Under the pieces are notes generated by a model, which was not told the DNA's origin, did not search any database, and was given only the letters and a program-made list of their open reading frames with translations. A DNA stretch of 64,000 nt, taken from assembly GCA_019321725.1 (NCBI GenBank), contig CM033120.1:16770278-16834277 (forward strand). Direction: 5' to 3'. Source of the stretch: Paulownia fortunei. Taxonomy: Eukaryota; Streptophyta; Magnoliopsida; Lamiales; Paulowniaceae. The translations under genes were made by a program, and so were the position numbers. Position 1 is the stretch's first letter. The number at the start of each line of letters is the position of its first letter. Shown here piece by piece: positions 13,660-26,550 of this stretch.

Positions 13660-16040
13660 ATTAACTCCATTGTTACAGAAGAATTCTGTTTTGTTACGGC
13701 TTTCGTAGTAATTAAATTAGAGAAATAGTGAAATGGCGTACAAATAAGGGGAATGAATTTACAAAAATGGAATAATAACTATAAATTCTTCTTGAAAAGA
13801 ACCATGGTGCTTCTATAGTTGTACAAATATTTAGGTTTTGTTTGGTTTTGTTTTTGTTATGATATAATGTGTCGTTGAAAAATATATGGTGGGAGTATGT
13901 ATTGAAGAATATGTGTATTATGAGGAAAATATATTAAAAAATATAATATATATTTGATTATTGGATAATTTAAGAATGAAAATAAAAAAAAAATATCAAA
14001 CACAACCTTACTTTTTATACTCAATTAAATTATATATATATATATTTGCATTTCTCATGTAAAAAATAAATAAATCAATTTAAATTTACTAATAATTATG
14101 CTCGAGTATGCTACACACCACTAATTACCCATAAAGTAGTACATTTAAATACAAATATTCACAACAAAGTATTAAAATTGCAAATAACTCAATTTTTAAA
14201 AAAATTTAGTTTAAACTAAGAAGATTCTAATTATTTTAAGTTATTCTAAAGCCAATTGGACTTTACTTTTTTACAAGTTTTTTACGATTTTTGATATACT
14301 TTATTAAATAAAAAATACATCGAGTATATAAATAATTAACACATACTCTATTTAGTTAAAAATAAAATAATTGTTCATATTTAAACAACCCCATAAATAA
14401 GTATAGTATGAATATGATCCTTATTCACTAACGCTTGTAACACATGCAATTTAATTATCAATAAATGTCTTTTGATTAAACAATTAATCCTCTCAAAATA
14501 TAATTGCAACCTTCGTTGCCAATATGCATGGCTTCTCAAACTAAAAAATATATTTTTGACTTGTCTAAATGTAATTGCCAGCCTTTTTCAAACGTGAGTA
14601 ATACTACAATTACTAGTCAAAGTCAATTTCATAAATTTATTTTTGTCCACATCATACAACCAACAAATTGTCATATTGCCCGTAGAAAACTCTAGCGACA
14701 CAACGTCACTATAATTAATTTAGGACGCACATTTATATAGCAAATCATTGAGAAATCTTCCGTTTCAATTCTATAATACGAGACGAATTATATAATTATA
14801 TTTTAGTTTCATCCACAATTTTTTTATACTATTTTATTTTAATAGTATAAAGTTTCTCTTGTTTTATTGAGTTTCCTCAAAAAATATTGAACACGACTAA
14901 AATATTACAATAATTTTGCACAAAACTAAAGTACTTAAGAAACCGTGCTTGGTGTTTGAGGTGTTCTTGTTTCTTTTGCATTTTACCTATCAATTTGGTC
15001 TTGATTATTTGTGATGGCATTTGTAGAGTTGAATGTTGGTGGATTAGGAGGTTAATCATTTAATTTGGGGTTCAATTGTGTACTAAAATGTAAAATATGA
15101 TATTAAGTTGTACTTTTTAGACAAAAATTCACATCCTTCAACTTTAAAATAATTTTATTTAAAATAAAATTAAATACATATTACGTTCATTTATATATTT
15201 TTTTATTAATACATCGTATTTTCATTATATTATTTTAAAACCCAATCTCCCAAAATATTTTTTCAAATCGACTATAACTATAAACTTAAAGCACAATATT
15301 TTCACATGTCTTGTATCTTATTGCAATCAAACTCTGACATGCGCAAGCAACACATTAACTTGTATCTTATTGTTTTATTTTTTGTTGCTTTGAAAAAAAT
15401 ATTTTGAGATAATGTATTTTGATAGTAGAATTAAAAAACATATGAAGAATGAAAATATGTTTAAATATTTTATTAAAAAAAATAATATAATATATTTTGA
15501 AATATATTTTTAACTATATATATCTTATCAGTGTCGTTTATTATTACTAGTGAAAATATTTTTAATTATATATGTTTTATCAATGTTATTTTATTATAAT
15601 TATATAATTATTTAATTAAAATAATAATTAATAAGTATTTTGAGGGAATGAAAATGAGCTCCTAAAAGATTAATACCAAACACATTTTTCATTCACGGAA
15701 AATGAGCTCCTAAAAAATTATAAGAAAAACCGAACAAAGCCTAACATTTTCCTTTCTTCGTCTATATATATTGTATTAATGTCAAATTTCTAAAAGTTTT
15801 CAGTTCAAAGTTAATACACGATCACAAAATTAAAGGGAAGATGACAATCGCTCAACTCCAAAGTAAACAAAAGATTTAGAAATTTAGTTGGATGATAAAA
15901 ATGTGACTTTGTTTGCAAACAATTACTAATGTAATATTCAATATTACTACCTGAAGAAGAAGGGGAAAAAAAATGAATTATTTCCTTTTTCCTCTTCTAT
16001 AAAATACGGGAGTAAAAGTTTCCATAAAAATTTCATTTCA
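13660..16040. other. AT-rich intergenic region
   Basis: Between the 5' flank of the minus-strand SNF2 gene and the foldback element. No coding exon was recognised. The sequence is very AT-rich with short direct repeats, for example two copies of an AAAATGAGCTCCTAAAA segment near 15650 and 15700. Confidence 0.5.
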
Positions 16041-16045
16041 TTTAC

Positions 16046-16657
16046 GGTAAATGACACTTTATTTTTTCAAACTTAATAATTTTAACACTTTAACTATTAA
16101 AAATAAATTTTAAATACTTTATCATACAACTTATATTTATTATAAGATTTTGTCCCTCAATATAATTTTTTAATTAAATTTTTACTGAAATATTTTTTAT
16201 TAGTCATCGTTCTTTTTTTTTTTCACTTAAAAGTTGATAAAAAGGCATTATAATATTTATTTTGTTATTGTCAACGATGAAAATATGATAAATAATGATA
16301 TATAAAATATTTTTAATACTGCAATAGATAATATTGAACAAATATACAATTGTTTGTTGTATTTTTTAATAATAGTAATAATAAAAATTATATTACAATA
16401 CTATATTTTCGATTTTTAAGTGGAAATATGAGAAAAAAATGAGTTACGATTGCTAATGAAGAGTATATTGGTAAAAAAATGATTTGAAGATAATATTGAA
16501 GGCATATTTAAGTTGAGAAATAAAATAATTAAAATTTATTTTTAAGAATAAAATATTAAAATAATAAAATTTAAGAGGACAAAGTTCTTGAATTTTACTT
16601 TTTAAGAAATAAAGTGGTAAAATTATTAAGTTGGAGTGGTGAAGGGTTTTACCCTCT
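16046..16657. mobile_element. Foldback/MITE-like element, copy A
   Basis: A segment of about 612 bp whose ends are long imperfect inverted repeats. The left end contains CTTAATAATTTTAACACTTT, and the reverse complement of the right end contains CTTAATAATTTTACCACTTT. The interior is related to the segment at 40386-41011 in the same order and orientation. No transposase is encoded. It ends about 280 bp upstream of the GID8 start codon, so it sits in that gene's promoter or leader region. Confidence 0.6.
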
Positions 16658-16937
16658 CATTTATCAATTATAATGAAATTCCAGGGGCATTTATGGGAAA
16701 AAAAATTCCACGCCTTTTTCAATCATTTTTCTTTCCCTGCTTATGCTCATATTACACTTTCTTAACAGCCAAAACTTTTTTCTTTGCACCGCTTAAATTT
16801 CATCAACATTTTGCAGTAAATCAAACAAATTATCAGATCGAGTAAATTTTTGGTTAATCGAAGGTAAATCAAGGAGAGAGCTGGGATTAACATTTTCCTT
16901 TTTACATGGGTTTGAAGGCGCCGAGCGGTGAATACTG

Positions 16938-19900
16938 ATGTCATTGTTCTGGACTGTCATTCGCCAACTAGCTGAAATCCAAGCCATGGTAAACACCTCT
17001 CCCCAAGCCGCACACCGTATCGCCACCCCAAAAATAGAATTTAAAGAAAAATTAAAGAATCACATTGTCTATTTTATTTGGGTTTGAATTATGGCCTTCG
17101 TTCATCCAATTACTGTTTTCATTCATTTGAGTAATATATTTATTGGGTTTATGACTATTGATGTGCTTAAGTTCTTATGTCCCACGATCGATGTGTGCGG
17201 ATTAATATAGACTGAGATTGCTTATTATATTTTAATTTTTATGGGGGTTTCTTTTCTTATACTGTTTTTTTAAGGGTTAATGTACATAGAACTGATCTTG
17301 GTTTTGTATATTTCCATTTATTGTACATACTAATTTCGGATGATTCTTGTATAGGAAAATTATCCAAAAAAAAAGAAAAAAAAAATTGTGTAGGAAAGAA
17401 TGCCTGGATGCATAGTTACTTGTTCTTGTTAGAAGAATCAGAGGAAATCCCTTTTTGTTTAGGGTTTATATGAGGCTGATAATATGATTGTTCGCAATTC
17501 ATTTTGTGTAATTTGATGAATGTGAAAATATTTACTTCGTGAACTTCTTTTACTTTTCATTTCTGGTAAATTAGCGGGAATCCAATTATATTGTTGTACC
17601 ATTGACTAATTCTTTGCCCCTTTTGGGCTCTTATCAATGATGCTTTATGCATAAACCTTTTTGGAGGCATTGCATTTACTTATGCACTTGGTCTACTTTT
17701 ACAGGCTACATCAAAGAAAGTTATAACTAGGGTAGAGTGGGAGAAAAAGCTCAATGACGTCAAAGTTAGAAAGGAAGATATGAATAAATTGGTGATGAAT
17801 TTTCTGGTTACTGAGGGTTATGTGGAGGCTGCTGAAAAATTCCGATTGGAATCTGGGACAGAACGTATCCTCTTTGAATTTTTCCACAGCCTGTTTTATT
17901 AATCTGTATGTTTTACAATAATTATCTGTAATTTTAAGCATATATTCATTTCCTTATTAGAAAATAGCAGATATAGATCTTGCAACTATCACTGACCGTA
18001 TGGCAGTTAAGAAGGCAGTACAGAGTGGTAATGTGGAGGATGCTATTGAAAAAGTTAATGATTTGAACCCTGAGGTGCAATTATCTTTCCTCGTTTTTGT
18101 CTAGTTGTTTTCAAAGGAAACAAATGGGTTTAACAATAATCTAGAACTTATTGGATTCTCATGTTTAGTTATTATTTGGTAATGCTTGAGCTTGGTGGAG
18201 GGAGTAATATTTGTTGAGACCAATATTTTGGTGCATTACATTTTTCAGTTGTTATTACATATAAAATACAGATAAATGACACTTCATCCTACATTTTTCT
18301 TGCAACTATCAGGAAATTGAAATAGATCAGCAACATTTTACTCCAAAAAAGTGGATAGATTAGTCTTTGCAACACCCCTGGTTTCAAGAGAACTAGTTTT
18401 GAGCTATATTGGACGAGCTTGAAAACTTTAGGGTATAATTCTTTTATTTTCATCCTAGGTTCTGGATAACGTTCACTACAACCAGTTTCTCCTGTTGCCA
18501 AATGCTAGCTCAAGAAAGAAAATTCTTTCATAAATCTCTTATTTTATCTATCAATAGAGTGACTAATTCAATTATTGTTATGTATAAGTTTGATAACTTG
18601 ATCTGAACCTGTGCACGTGTATGTTGAAGCCATAAGGAAATGGCACTACAAAAAAGTGAAAGTATCTCGAGGAGGCCTGTGTAACATAGCCCTGTGCATA
18701 ACATCAATATCTGAAGGAAGCTCTAAACTGATTACTATTTGGAGGTCCAAGATTTTATAAGAGCGAATAACGGCAGATTTGGAATTGTAAGATAAAAGAA
18801 TAACTACAGTAAAACAACAACAAAAAGGAAAAAGCTTAAATTGCAGCAAAGCCAGAGAATGTAAATTCAAAGCACTGCAGATCCTAGCAGCATTGTTATC
18901 TAGTCTTGTATAATTATGAGTTATAGATTGGAAACAGTTTCACTACTTATTGAACTTAGTGGTGTTGCTTCAGAAAAATGCTCGTAGATATAAGAGTTTA
19001 CTTGGTGCTATGTATAATGGGCAGCACATATTGGGGAATTTTTCTCCATTTGCATGACTAAGAACTTATCTTAATTAAGATGGTAACTATTCTAACATGA
19101 TCCAAAGAGGACCTTATCTTGATAAGGAGATTAAATTTCCATGTTACTCATTTATCTTTGCTATGATGTTGCCATTATATGGACATGACTACAATTGTGC
19201 TGCACATGATGTGTAATGCATCATCAAAGCAAAAGTTAGCTGTGTTGCAAAAATCATTACATAGATAATTTGTTGTTGCTGAGGATATGACCCCAATATT
19301 TACTAGCTTGTGCGTTACTTGATAAGTGATTTATAGCCAATGTGATTATTTAAAATATGTCTAAGTGCCAAGCTGATCATGCTTTTTCTCTTTTGGGGAG
19401 TTTGATGATAATAATGAGTATTCTTCTTGATCCATTTAATTTTAATGGAACTTTTTCTTTGTAAGGGAAAATCCCATACACCCCCTGTTGACGTCCTAGA
19501 TTTGAGCTGGATGTATAATAATGTTGTAGTACGACCGATGTGCATGTGTGTTTTCGCTTTTTTTTTTTAACTTGCAGAGTATATAGGAAGGAAATTGTTG
19601 ACCGTGAAGTCATGCTGTTCAAGCATGGTAACTAAATTCTGGTCGTAGAGCGGCATGAAAAAATCTTCTGTTCTGCAGAACTTCCACTGCATGCTATAAT
19701 GATCTTCCACTTTGCTCTCATCATACACACAGACACATTTCTATATAGTTTTCTTTTTCTTGTTTCTTTTCATTTTGCTACTGCTTACAAGTAATTCTGA
19801 CTTATTCATCAATGATTGCATGATTTTGGTAGTCGACATGTTTGCTACCAGTATTTATGCCTGATCTTGATACTACCAGTACTGGACCATCTGCGATTAC

Positions 19901-21964
19901 TGGATTTACTTGCTTGGTTTTATGTATTTCTTATCGTAACAATACCTTTGATTGTTTTGGATGCAGATACTGGACACAAATCCCCAACTCTTTTTTCATC
20001 TCCAACAGCAACGGTTGATAGAATTGATCCGGAAAGGGAAGGTAGAAGAGGCTTTGGAGTTTGCTCAAGAGGAACTTGCTCCAAGGGGAGAGGAAAACGT
20101 AATTTTTCAGATTGATTTGTCACATAAGATTAACTATCATTGCTCTTAAATGATGTAGCTAATTTGGTTACTTATGTGCATGCTTGCAATCATATTTTCC
20201 CAACCTTTTTGCTGTGTCAGTAGAAACTTCCTTTTCGGAGAATTTGTTACTTCATTATGTCATCAATACTCATTGCAAGGATATCCTTAATTTCAGCAAG
20301 GCTTTTTAGAAGAGTTGGAGAGGACTGTTGCCCTGCTTGCTTTTGAAGATGTCGCTAATTGCCCTGTTGGTGAGCTGCTTGATATATCCCAGCGCCTTAA
20401 GACTGCTAGTGAGGTGAATGCAGCCATTCTTACCAGTCAAAGCCATGAAAAAGGTTAGTCCCTGCTGTATTGAGAAAATTCCTAGAATTATAAATGGATG
20501 TAATTCAAGGAAATATGTAACCTTTTTTATTACAACTTCAGATGTTTCTTGGACATATTAACACTAGACCAAATCGGAGTTCTTAGTGGCCAGTTTGTTA
20601 GGCTTGGATATCTCAACATTAAACTATGTGTTTCTAGCTCTGAATCAGTAAATATGCTTGTGTGCATTCTTAATATGCTCATAAATTTGACCGTTGAAAA
20701 TATTATTCAAATATAAATAAGGCTGAACAAGAAAATATGAGATTGATTAGAACCAAACTATAATAATAAATGAGATCGAGTGAAATGTCATATAATTTGA
20801 TTAGGAAACTGTCAAATCTTATAGATGAGATCTGATGAAGTTGTCAGTTACTCAAGGAGGGATTTGTTTTCCCATTATCTCATTGGTGGCTTACTCTGAT
20901 TAGCATGCTCAATCTTCTAGTTTAGAAAGTTTCTTGGTATCGTGGGATTAATGTATATCAAGATAATAGCTCAAAATTTATAGATTGGGCTGTCTAAATT
21001 GAAATGTTTCTTTGGATTCTTTTGTCATGCTGCTAGGTTTTTCATCAATTAATATGCAAATTCTGGTGTTACTTGAGCTTCAACTATGGTTGATTGCTTG
21101 CCAATTTAGAATGATAATTGCTACTTGTTTGAATACCTACTCGCTGGAAGAGAAGGATGATTACTACTCGTTTGGAATACCTACTTGTTGGAAGATGTTA
21201 CTTTACGTGATTTGCTTTCGGTGCTTTGGCTGAATATGTGCTTGTGGTGCTGCAGAACTTTTTCTGGCGAAAATGGTCTTTTTCTTTTTTCTCCCTCTTG
21301 CAATAGCCAATTCTGATATGGAAATTTGGTCCCCCATGATACTGACACGCCAGTCTTTTTTTCTTTTTCCCGTTTCTTTTTCTTGTAATCTTGTTAACTT
21401 TTGTTCAACTCTAAATTAAGTGGAGAATATATATTAAGCAGTAATGTATCCTGGTAGCAGGGTAGTTAAACTTTGGTATTTGATTCAGTTATTCTCTATC
21501 CTATATCTTGCAAGTGTTTTGGTGATATATTAAACCGCAGCAAATTAGGAGCTGGAGGCATATTCCAGTAGAATTTGAAATTTTTTTCCCTATTATCTCC
21601 ATCTTATACACCTTCTAACGTCCATGATACACAATCTTGTTCTGGCTGGAAGTGTTTTTCTTGATCATCATTGGTCTGTGCATAATTCTTTCCAGGGTTA
21701 ACGTGGTTGTTTCTCATTTTGGAAGTTCTACATTCATGTGGTGAACTACTGATGAAATTGTGCTTCATTTGCTGAGTATCTGATGCATTATATCACCACA
21801 CTATAAATAACTGGAGTTGCATGACGTTAATTTGATAAACAGATCCAAAGCTTCCAAGCTTATTGAAAATGCTGATATGGGTGCAAAACCAGCTGGACGA
21901 GAAAGCCACTTATCCTCGAATAACTGATTTATCTACTGCGACGCTTGAAGATCCTGTTGTTTGA
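16938..21964 (+). CDS. GID8: GID8 homologue, CTLH E3 ligase complex subunit
   Basis: Six exons join in frame: 16938-16988, 17705-17864, 17971-18074, 19967-20098, 20297-20453 and 21843-21964. They total 726 nt and 241 residues. The LisH motif is at about residues 41-73 ([21 protein letters not shown]). CTLH follows at about 79-136 ([20 protein letters not shown]), then the CRA region to about 230. In yeast and animals GID8/TWA1 is a scaffold of the GID/CTLH ubiquitin ligase, and plants have an equivalent complex. There are two candidate starts in frame. ATG 16938 has an in-frame TGA nine bases upstream and gives a 16-residue extension ([10 protein letters not shown]...). The second ATG is the last codon of exon 1 and gives the common 225-residue form starting MATSKKVI. 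A polyadenylation-like AATAAA lies at 22152. Introns of 1.9 and 1.4 kb hold no recognised gene. Confidence 0.95.
21121..21195. repeat. Imperfect tandem repeat in a GID8 intron
   Basis: CTACTTGTTTGAATACCTAC at 21121 recurs with a few changes at 21164, a period of 43. It is intronic with no coding effect. Confidence 0.7.
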
Positions 21965-22151
21965 GAGCTGAACTAAATGATAGGAAGCTCAAAAGGTCAT
22001 GTACTTTTACATGGAAGATTATAGGTGATTTAGTGGGAATTGATGATGTCTGTATCTAAGAGCATTGGTGCTAATAGTTGCAACTTTTGTGTGATTTTAG
22101 ACCGTGTATATTCTATAATGATTGTGGAACTATTTCGCATCCTAGGTCCAA

Positions 22152-22157
22152 AATAAA
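22152..22157 (+). terminator. Putative polyadenylation signal of GID8
   Basis: AATAAA lies 188 bases after the stop codon, in an AT-rich 3' flank. This is a motif match only. Confidence 0.4.
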
Positions 22158-22574
22158 TATGAAATATTTTTTCACTCTTAATGTTTGCCCGTCTTAATTA
22201 GTAGATTAGGTTATATCACTGAAGAATTATCCATGCTAATCTATAGTTATCGAATTTCCCCACTTCAGCAATCCTCCATGCTTAAGACATTGTGGGGGTG
22301 CACAGTAAAAGAACTTGGACTTTAGTTTCTTTAGCGTTAAGGGATTCTGCAATTTATATTTGTCTCTGAATTCAGGCTCATCAATCATAACCTAATAATT
22401 CAACATATATGATCTTTCTCTTCCAAATTCCAATAAAAAAGCTACTCCATATGCATTGTAAAAACATGGAGTAGTAAAAATAACAATAATAACACTTAAG
22501 AGAGAGAGAGAGGGAGGCTCCTTCACAGCATGGTGATTCCTTTCAAGTTTTTATGAACTGATGGTAATTGCTTA

Positions 22575-22835
22575 TCAATTCGCCAACACAACATAAACCC
22601 AAATGGTCCTTTCTGGGCATTCCTGAAATTCTGGTTGCTGAAAATCTCTTTCATCTCCATGAAAACCATCATCAAAATTCAGGGCATAGCTGTACGGATC
22701 GTACTGGAATTTGGCATGGGGTTTGCTTCCGTTCCTCACCGCCTTCTTCATTGCTGCTCTTACTCTCCGGTATAGGCTTCTGCACTGTTTCTTGCCAACA
22801 CTCTGTATCCACCCTAAGCTTTCCACCAACCCCAT
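22575..22835 (-). CDS. Small conserved plant protein, function unknown
   Basis: Single-exon open frame of 86 residues starting MGLVESLGWIQ. The middle is strongly basic (KKQCRSLYRRVRAAMKKAVR) and is followed by KFQYDPYSYALNFDDG. This basic stretch plus a (K/R)FQYDPxSYxLNFDDG block is the signature of a family of short uncharacterised plant proteins. No signal peptide or membrane segment is visible. The frame is convergent with GID8, whose 3' end lies about 600 bp away. A TATA-like sequence lies upstream at 23091-23100. Because the conserved block is in this frame, overlapping frames on the other strand are regarded as shadows. No molecular function is known to me. Confidence 0.75.
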   Translation of the reverse strand: MGLVESLGWIQSVGKKQCRSLYRRVRAAMKKAVRNGSKPHAKFQYDPYSYALNFDDGFHGDERDFQQPEFQECPERTIWVYVVLAN

Positions 22836-23090
22836 CAGGAAAGAAGCTATTAATTTGTTTCAAAAAAATGATAAGAGTATGAAGACCCAAATTGAAGTGC
22901 TTTGTAGCTTTACTGGGCTCTGCTAAGAATCAGATGAAGTTCAAGAATTGGAAGCAGGTTTTTCACTAAGAATGATTGGCTCTTGATTTGTGGAGGTGAA
23001 TGGTAAAAGAGAAGAAGAGAAAATAAAATTTTCTCCCCACCCTCAAAAGTCGAAAATCTGAATGAGTTTGCAGTGGAAAGAGATTCGTTC

Positions 23091-23100
23091 AATATATAAA
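23091..23100 (-). promoter_or_regulatory. TATA-like box upstream of the 86-residue gene
   Basis: On the minus strand this reads TTTATATATT. It would place a start site near 23060 and a leader of about 230 bases before the ATG at 22835. Motif-based inference. Confidence 0.4.
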
Positions 23101-23303
23101 CAAGAAAAAGGGTCTCACTTATTTCTAAAAGGTGGAAAGTGAGGAATGCAAATACAGACAGGAAACACAAAATTGCAAATCCTTTTGGTATTTTGAAAGA
23201 AGCTGATTTTGCTCTCCTTTCGAGCTAAGGGCTCCTCTCAAGAATAGTAATGCATGTTGTAGTAGTACTTTTATCCTGCATTGGGGAACTCAAACTCCAT
23301 AAT

Positions 23304-23322
23304 CCCCCCCCCCCCCCCCCCC
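23304..23322 (+). repeat. Poly-C tract
   Basis: Nineteen consecutive C followed by CA-rich sequence. It falls upstream of the minus-strand small gene and is prone to length error in assemblies. Confidence 0.9.
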
Positions 23323-25238
23323 ACCCACACAGACACACAGTGAATGAGGGAGGAAAGAGCCTATTCAGGGTCGTTTCACTATCAAATTGGTTATACAGTG
23401 ACAGCCAAACAAAGTGGTGCTCCACAAAGTTGAACGCCCCATTCTTGGGCAGTAAAATGTAAAACGACCCCAAATATTGCAATATTTCACCATCCCCTGT
23501 TTTTTCTACATCCATAGTACTAATGTTGCATGTATTTATGTTGGCAGCTTACATGCGCTATATGTTCTAATATTTAGGAAATTTATCTAGTAAGTGATCA
23601 TAAATTTCAATAAAAAGTTATAAATTCAAGTCACGTTCGAGCTCAACGTAGATGCACTTGGCCCAATGTTCCTGCAGGATATAGAGCCAACCCTTCTTTT
23701 AAACACCAAAGAAAAAACATCATAACATGCACACAGTCAGAAGAGCCAACTTGGTCCTTTCAATTGTAGATTGACTGAATTGCCCCCCTCCAGCAATTAT
23801 TTACCCTCGAGCTCAATAATCACTTCCATGAGATTCAATTCATTGCTCATTTTATGGGCAGTTTGTTTTGTGGATGCACAGCTGTTTGAGGTTGATTTGA
23901 AACTGATTTTTAATCTTTTTAAGCTAATAAGACAGCACATAGGTTTATACACATAAAAATACAAAATCCTATGGTCCTTCTTTGATGTATTAGTTTGTTG
24001 TTGTAATAAAACGTGGATGAAATTTCCTGTCTGAAACATCAAATCAAGAAACCCTTTTTGTGTATAACTCCTTTGTCTGCAACAAAAGGTTATACGCAGA
24101 GGTCTAGAAAAATTAGTGGATTTTTCTGCAGCTCCCATTTTGTTTGTGTGTGCAAAGCCATTTAGGCCTTCTGCATATTCCCCTTAAATCCTCTCTTGTC
24201 TCACTCTACACTTCTCTTCTCCATTTTACCCCATTTTGGACTACGACATCCCACGATCTAATCTACAAAATTTTTGATACTTTTTATTTGGATACTATTC
24301 AATTAGGATTTTGAGCTCTTGGATGTGCATATAATGTTATAAAGTCAAATATTAATACATCATATATAATTTAACGATTTACAATCTCGATTATGTGGTA
24401 TTTAAGTGGGTAGCATTTCATGTCTCTGTAATAAAAAAAGTGCAACGGTTAATTAAGCTCTTAATTATAATAATTTTTCTCTACAATTTTCATCACTTAT
24501 CTCATGACAAGAAAATATTAATAATTATCAGCTATTCCTATCGCTAACTTGGAAATACTTGGCCTTAATTAAAAAAAGTTCAAATTTTAAAAATATTATT
24601 AATAATCTATAAATATTTTCAACTAGCCACAACAAAGCACACAGCATTAATTATTAATTTCATCTGTTGAACTTGTTTAAAAATAGAGTTAGTCACCCAA
24701 ATGTATAACGTTAAGGCCCAATATTGTGCTTCAAATATTAAGAGAATGGGATAGTGGGCTTAACTGGCATTGTGAATTGGATTGAATTAGGTCTAGTGTG
24801 TTTCAATTTGGCATCTTCTGTGGGTGGGGCCATTTTTAATCAGACACTGTTAAGGCCCATCTTAGAATTTTGAGTTCCACTTTTTATTCCCGAATAATCC
24901 ATTTTCCTATAATTTTCATTTTCTTGGCAAAGTATTCTTTTTTTCTTTCTTGGGCAGCACTACTGCAGTAGCTCCAGTCCAGCTGAAATTTCTCAATTTC
25001 TTTTTTTGCAGAAAAAGAAAAAAAGAAAGAAATACTAGCTCTTAACATCAATTCTCCTCTTGTAAAGTTAAATTATTTAATTTTTTACTTAAGTTATTTT
25101 TTTAATTTTTTCACATACGAATCTTAATATTTGTTATATTACCTAATATTATAGAATCTTAATATTTATTATACTTCTTAAGATTATAGAATCAATGGAC
25201 TTATAATTTAACGACGAAGGAGTATAGTAATTTAATTT

Positions 25239-25566
25239 TAAGGATGACAATAAGCCGGGTTTGTTTGTACCCAAAATTCGATCTGTTAAGATTTTTAAGG
25301 ATCCAAACCCACACATATTGGTAGATTCATTATACCCATTTTATAATTTAAAATATTAAAAATTATATATTTCAAAAATAATACTATTAAACTTTTTAAA
25401 AAAATTATTTTTTAAAATAAAATTCATATAAATATATATTAATTTTTTTAAAAAAATAAACGTGTCGAATTTGGATGTCAAAAATTCATTTATACTATCA
25501 AAACTCACCCCAAATATGACGAATTTAAAACAGATTTGAATTAGATTCGAATCAATTGCCATTCCT
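25239..25566. mobile_element. MITE-like element with flanking direct repeat
   Basis: The left end carries AGGATGACAATAAGCCGGGT. The right end reverse complements to AGGAATGGCAATTGATTCGA. This GGATGACAAT...GGGTT terminus is common among plant non-autonomous elements. The nine bases ATTTAATTT occur just outside both ends (25230-25238 and 25567-25575), as expected for a target-site duplication. The interior is AT-rich and non-coding. Confidence 0.65.
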
Positions 25567-26508
25567 ATTTAATTTCATGGTGACAACAAAGCATCAGCAT
25601 AATTAAACTAATTTTGAAAATCAATATTTCGAAACTAGTATATGTTAATTCTGACGGCTTGTACGTTATGACTAAATTTTCTGTAAGCTGAAAAGTATAA
25701 ATAGAAGATCTTGATGAAGATGCATGCTTCGGACAATAAGTACTATAATAAAACTGTGCATGGGAATAATGATTATATATATTATATTAATATCCTAAAA
25801 GTATATTGTTTAGTGCTGAATTGATGTTGGCTGGACAAGAATAATATTAAAGTGAAATCTGAATGAAATAAATCAACTATACATTTATAATATCAGAATC
25901 AAATCATCTTTAATATCAGAATCTCATCTGGATTTGCTCCCCTCTTCTTTTTAGGTACTTTTTCAAAGTTGTATCAGCAGCCTGAAGCTGCTTTGTGAAT
26001 TGTTTACTGTTTATAGATTTATGTAATTAATTCGACTATTAACTGTATTTCTATATGTTTTTTCTCCATTCTTACTTAAGGGTTTTAATAGAAATATGAT
26101 CCAAACTCGAAATTCTTGGAATCTTCATGAATCGATTTATTGTGGTTATTCCTCATCAGCAAATAATCGCAATAAGGATTTCTATTGCAATATAAATAAA
26201 TAGTTAGCGGTATCCGGTATTATTTTTTTTTTGGAGATAATCTTCCAACGCTCAAATTAATAATAAAATAAAAAATAATTAATAAAATACTGAAAACTAC
26301 AAATGTCCAATGTAAAAAGTGTGAAGGTGTATTTATAAATCTTTATTATGAGATTTAGATCCTATTGATTCTTTACTTATCTTGTGTTTAATAGACCTAT
26401 TTACACTCCATTCAACTAGAATTTAATATTTATAGATTTAGTTAAATTATACCCATCAATTAATATTAGTTATGGATAAAATGTTGAATTTGTTTGGAAA
26501 ACCTATCA

Positions 26509-26509
26509 T

Positions 26510-26550
<41 letters not shown>
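26509..26550. repeat. (AT)n(GT)n compound microsatellite
   Basis: About seven AT units run directly into about thirteen GT units. Confidence 0.95.

Noticed and set aside
18643..18654. CACTACAAAAAA, the typical end of a CACTA transposon
   Set aside because: No reverse-complement terminus, target duplication or transposase was found nearby. A 12-base match in AT-rich intron is weak.
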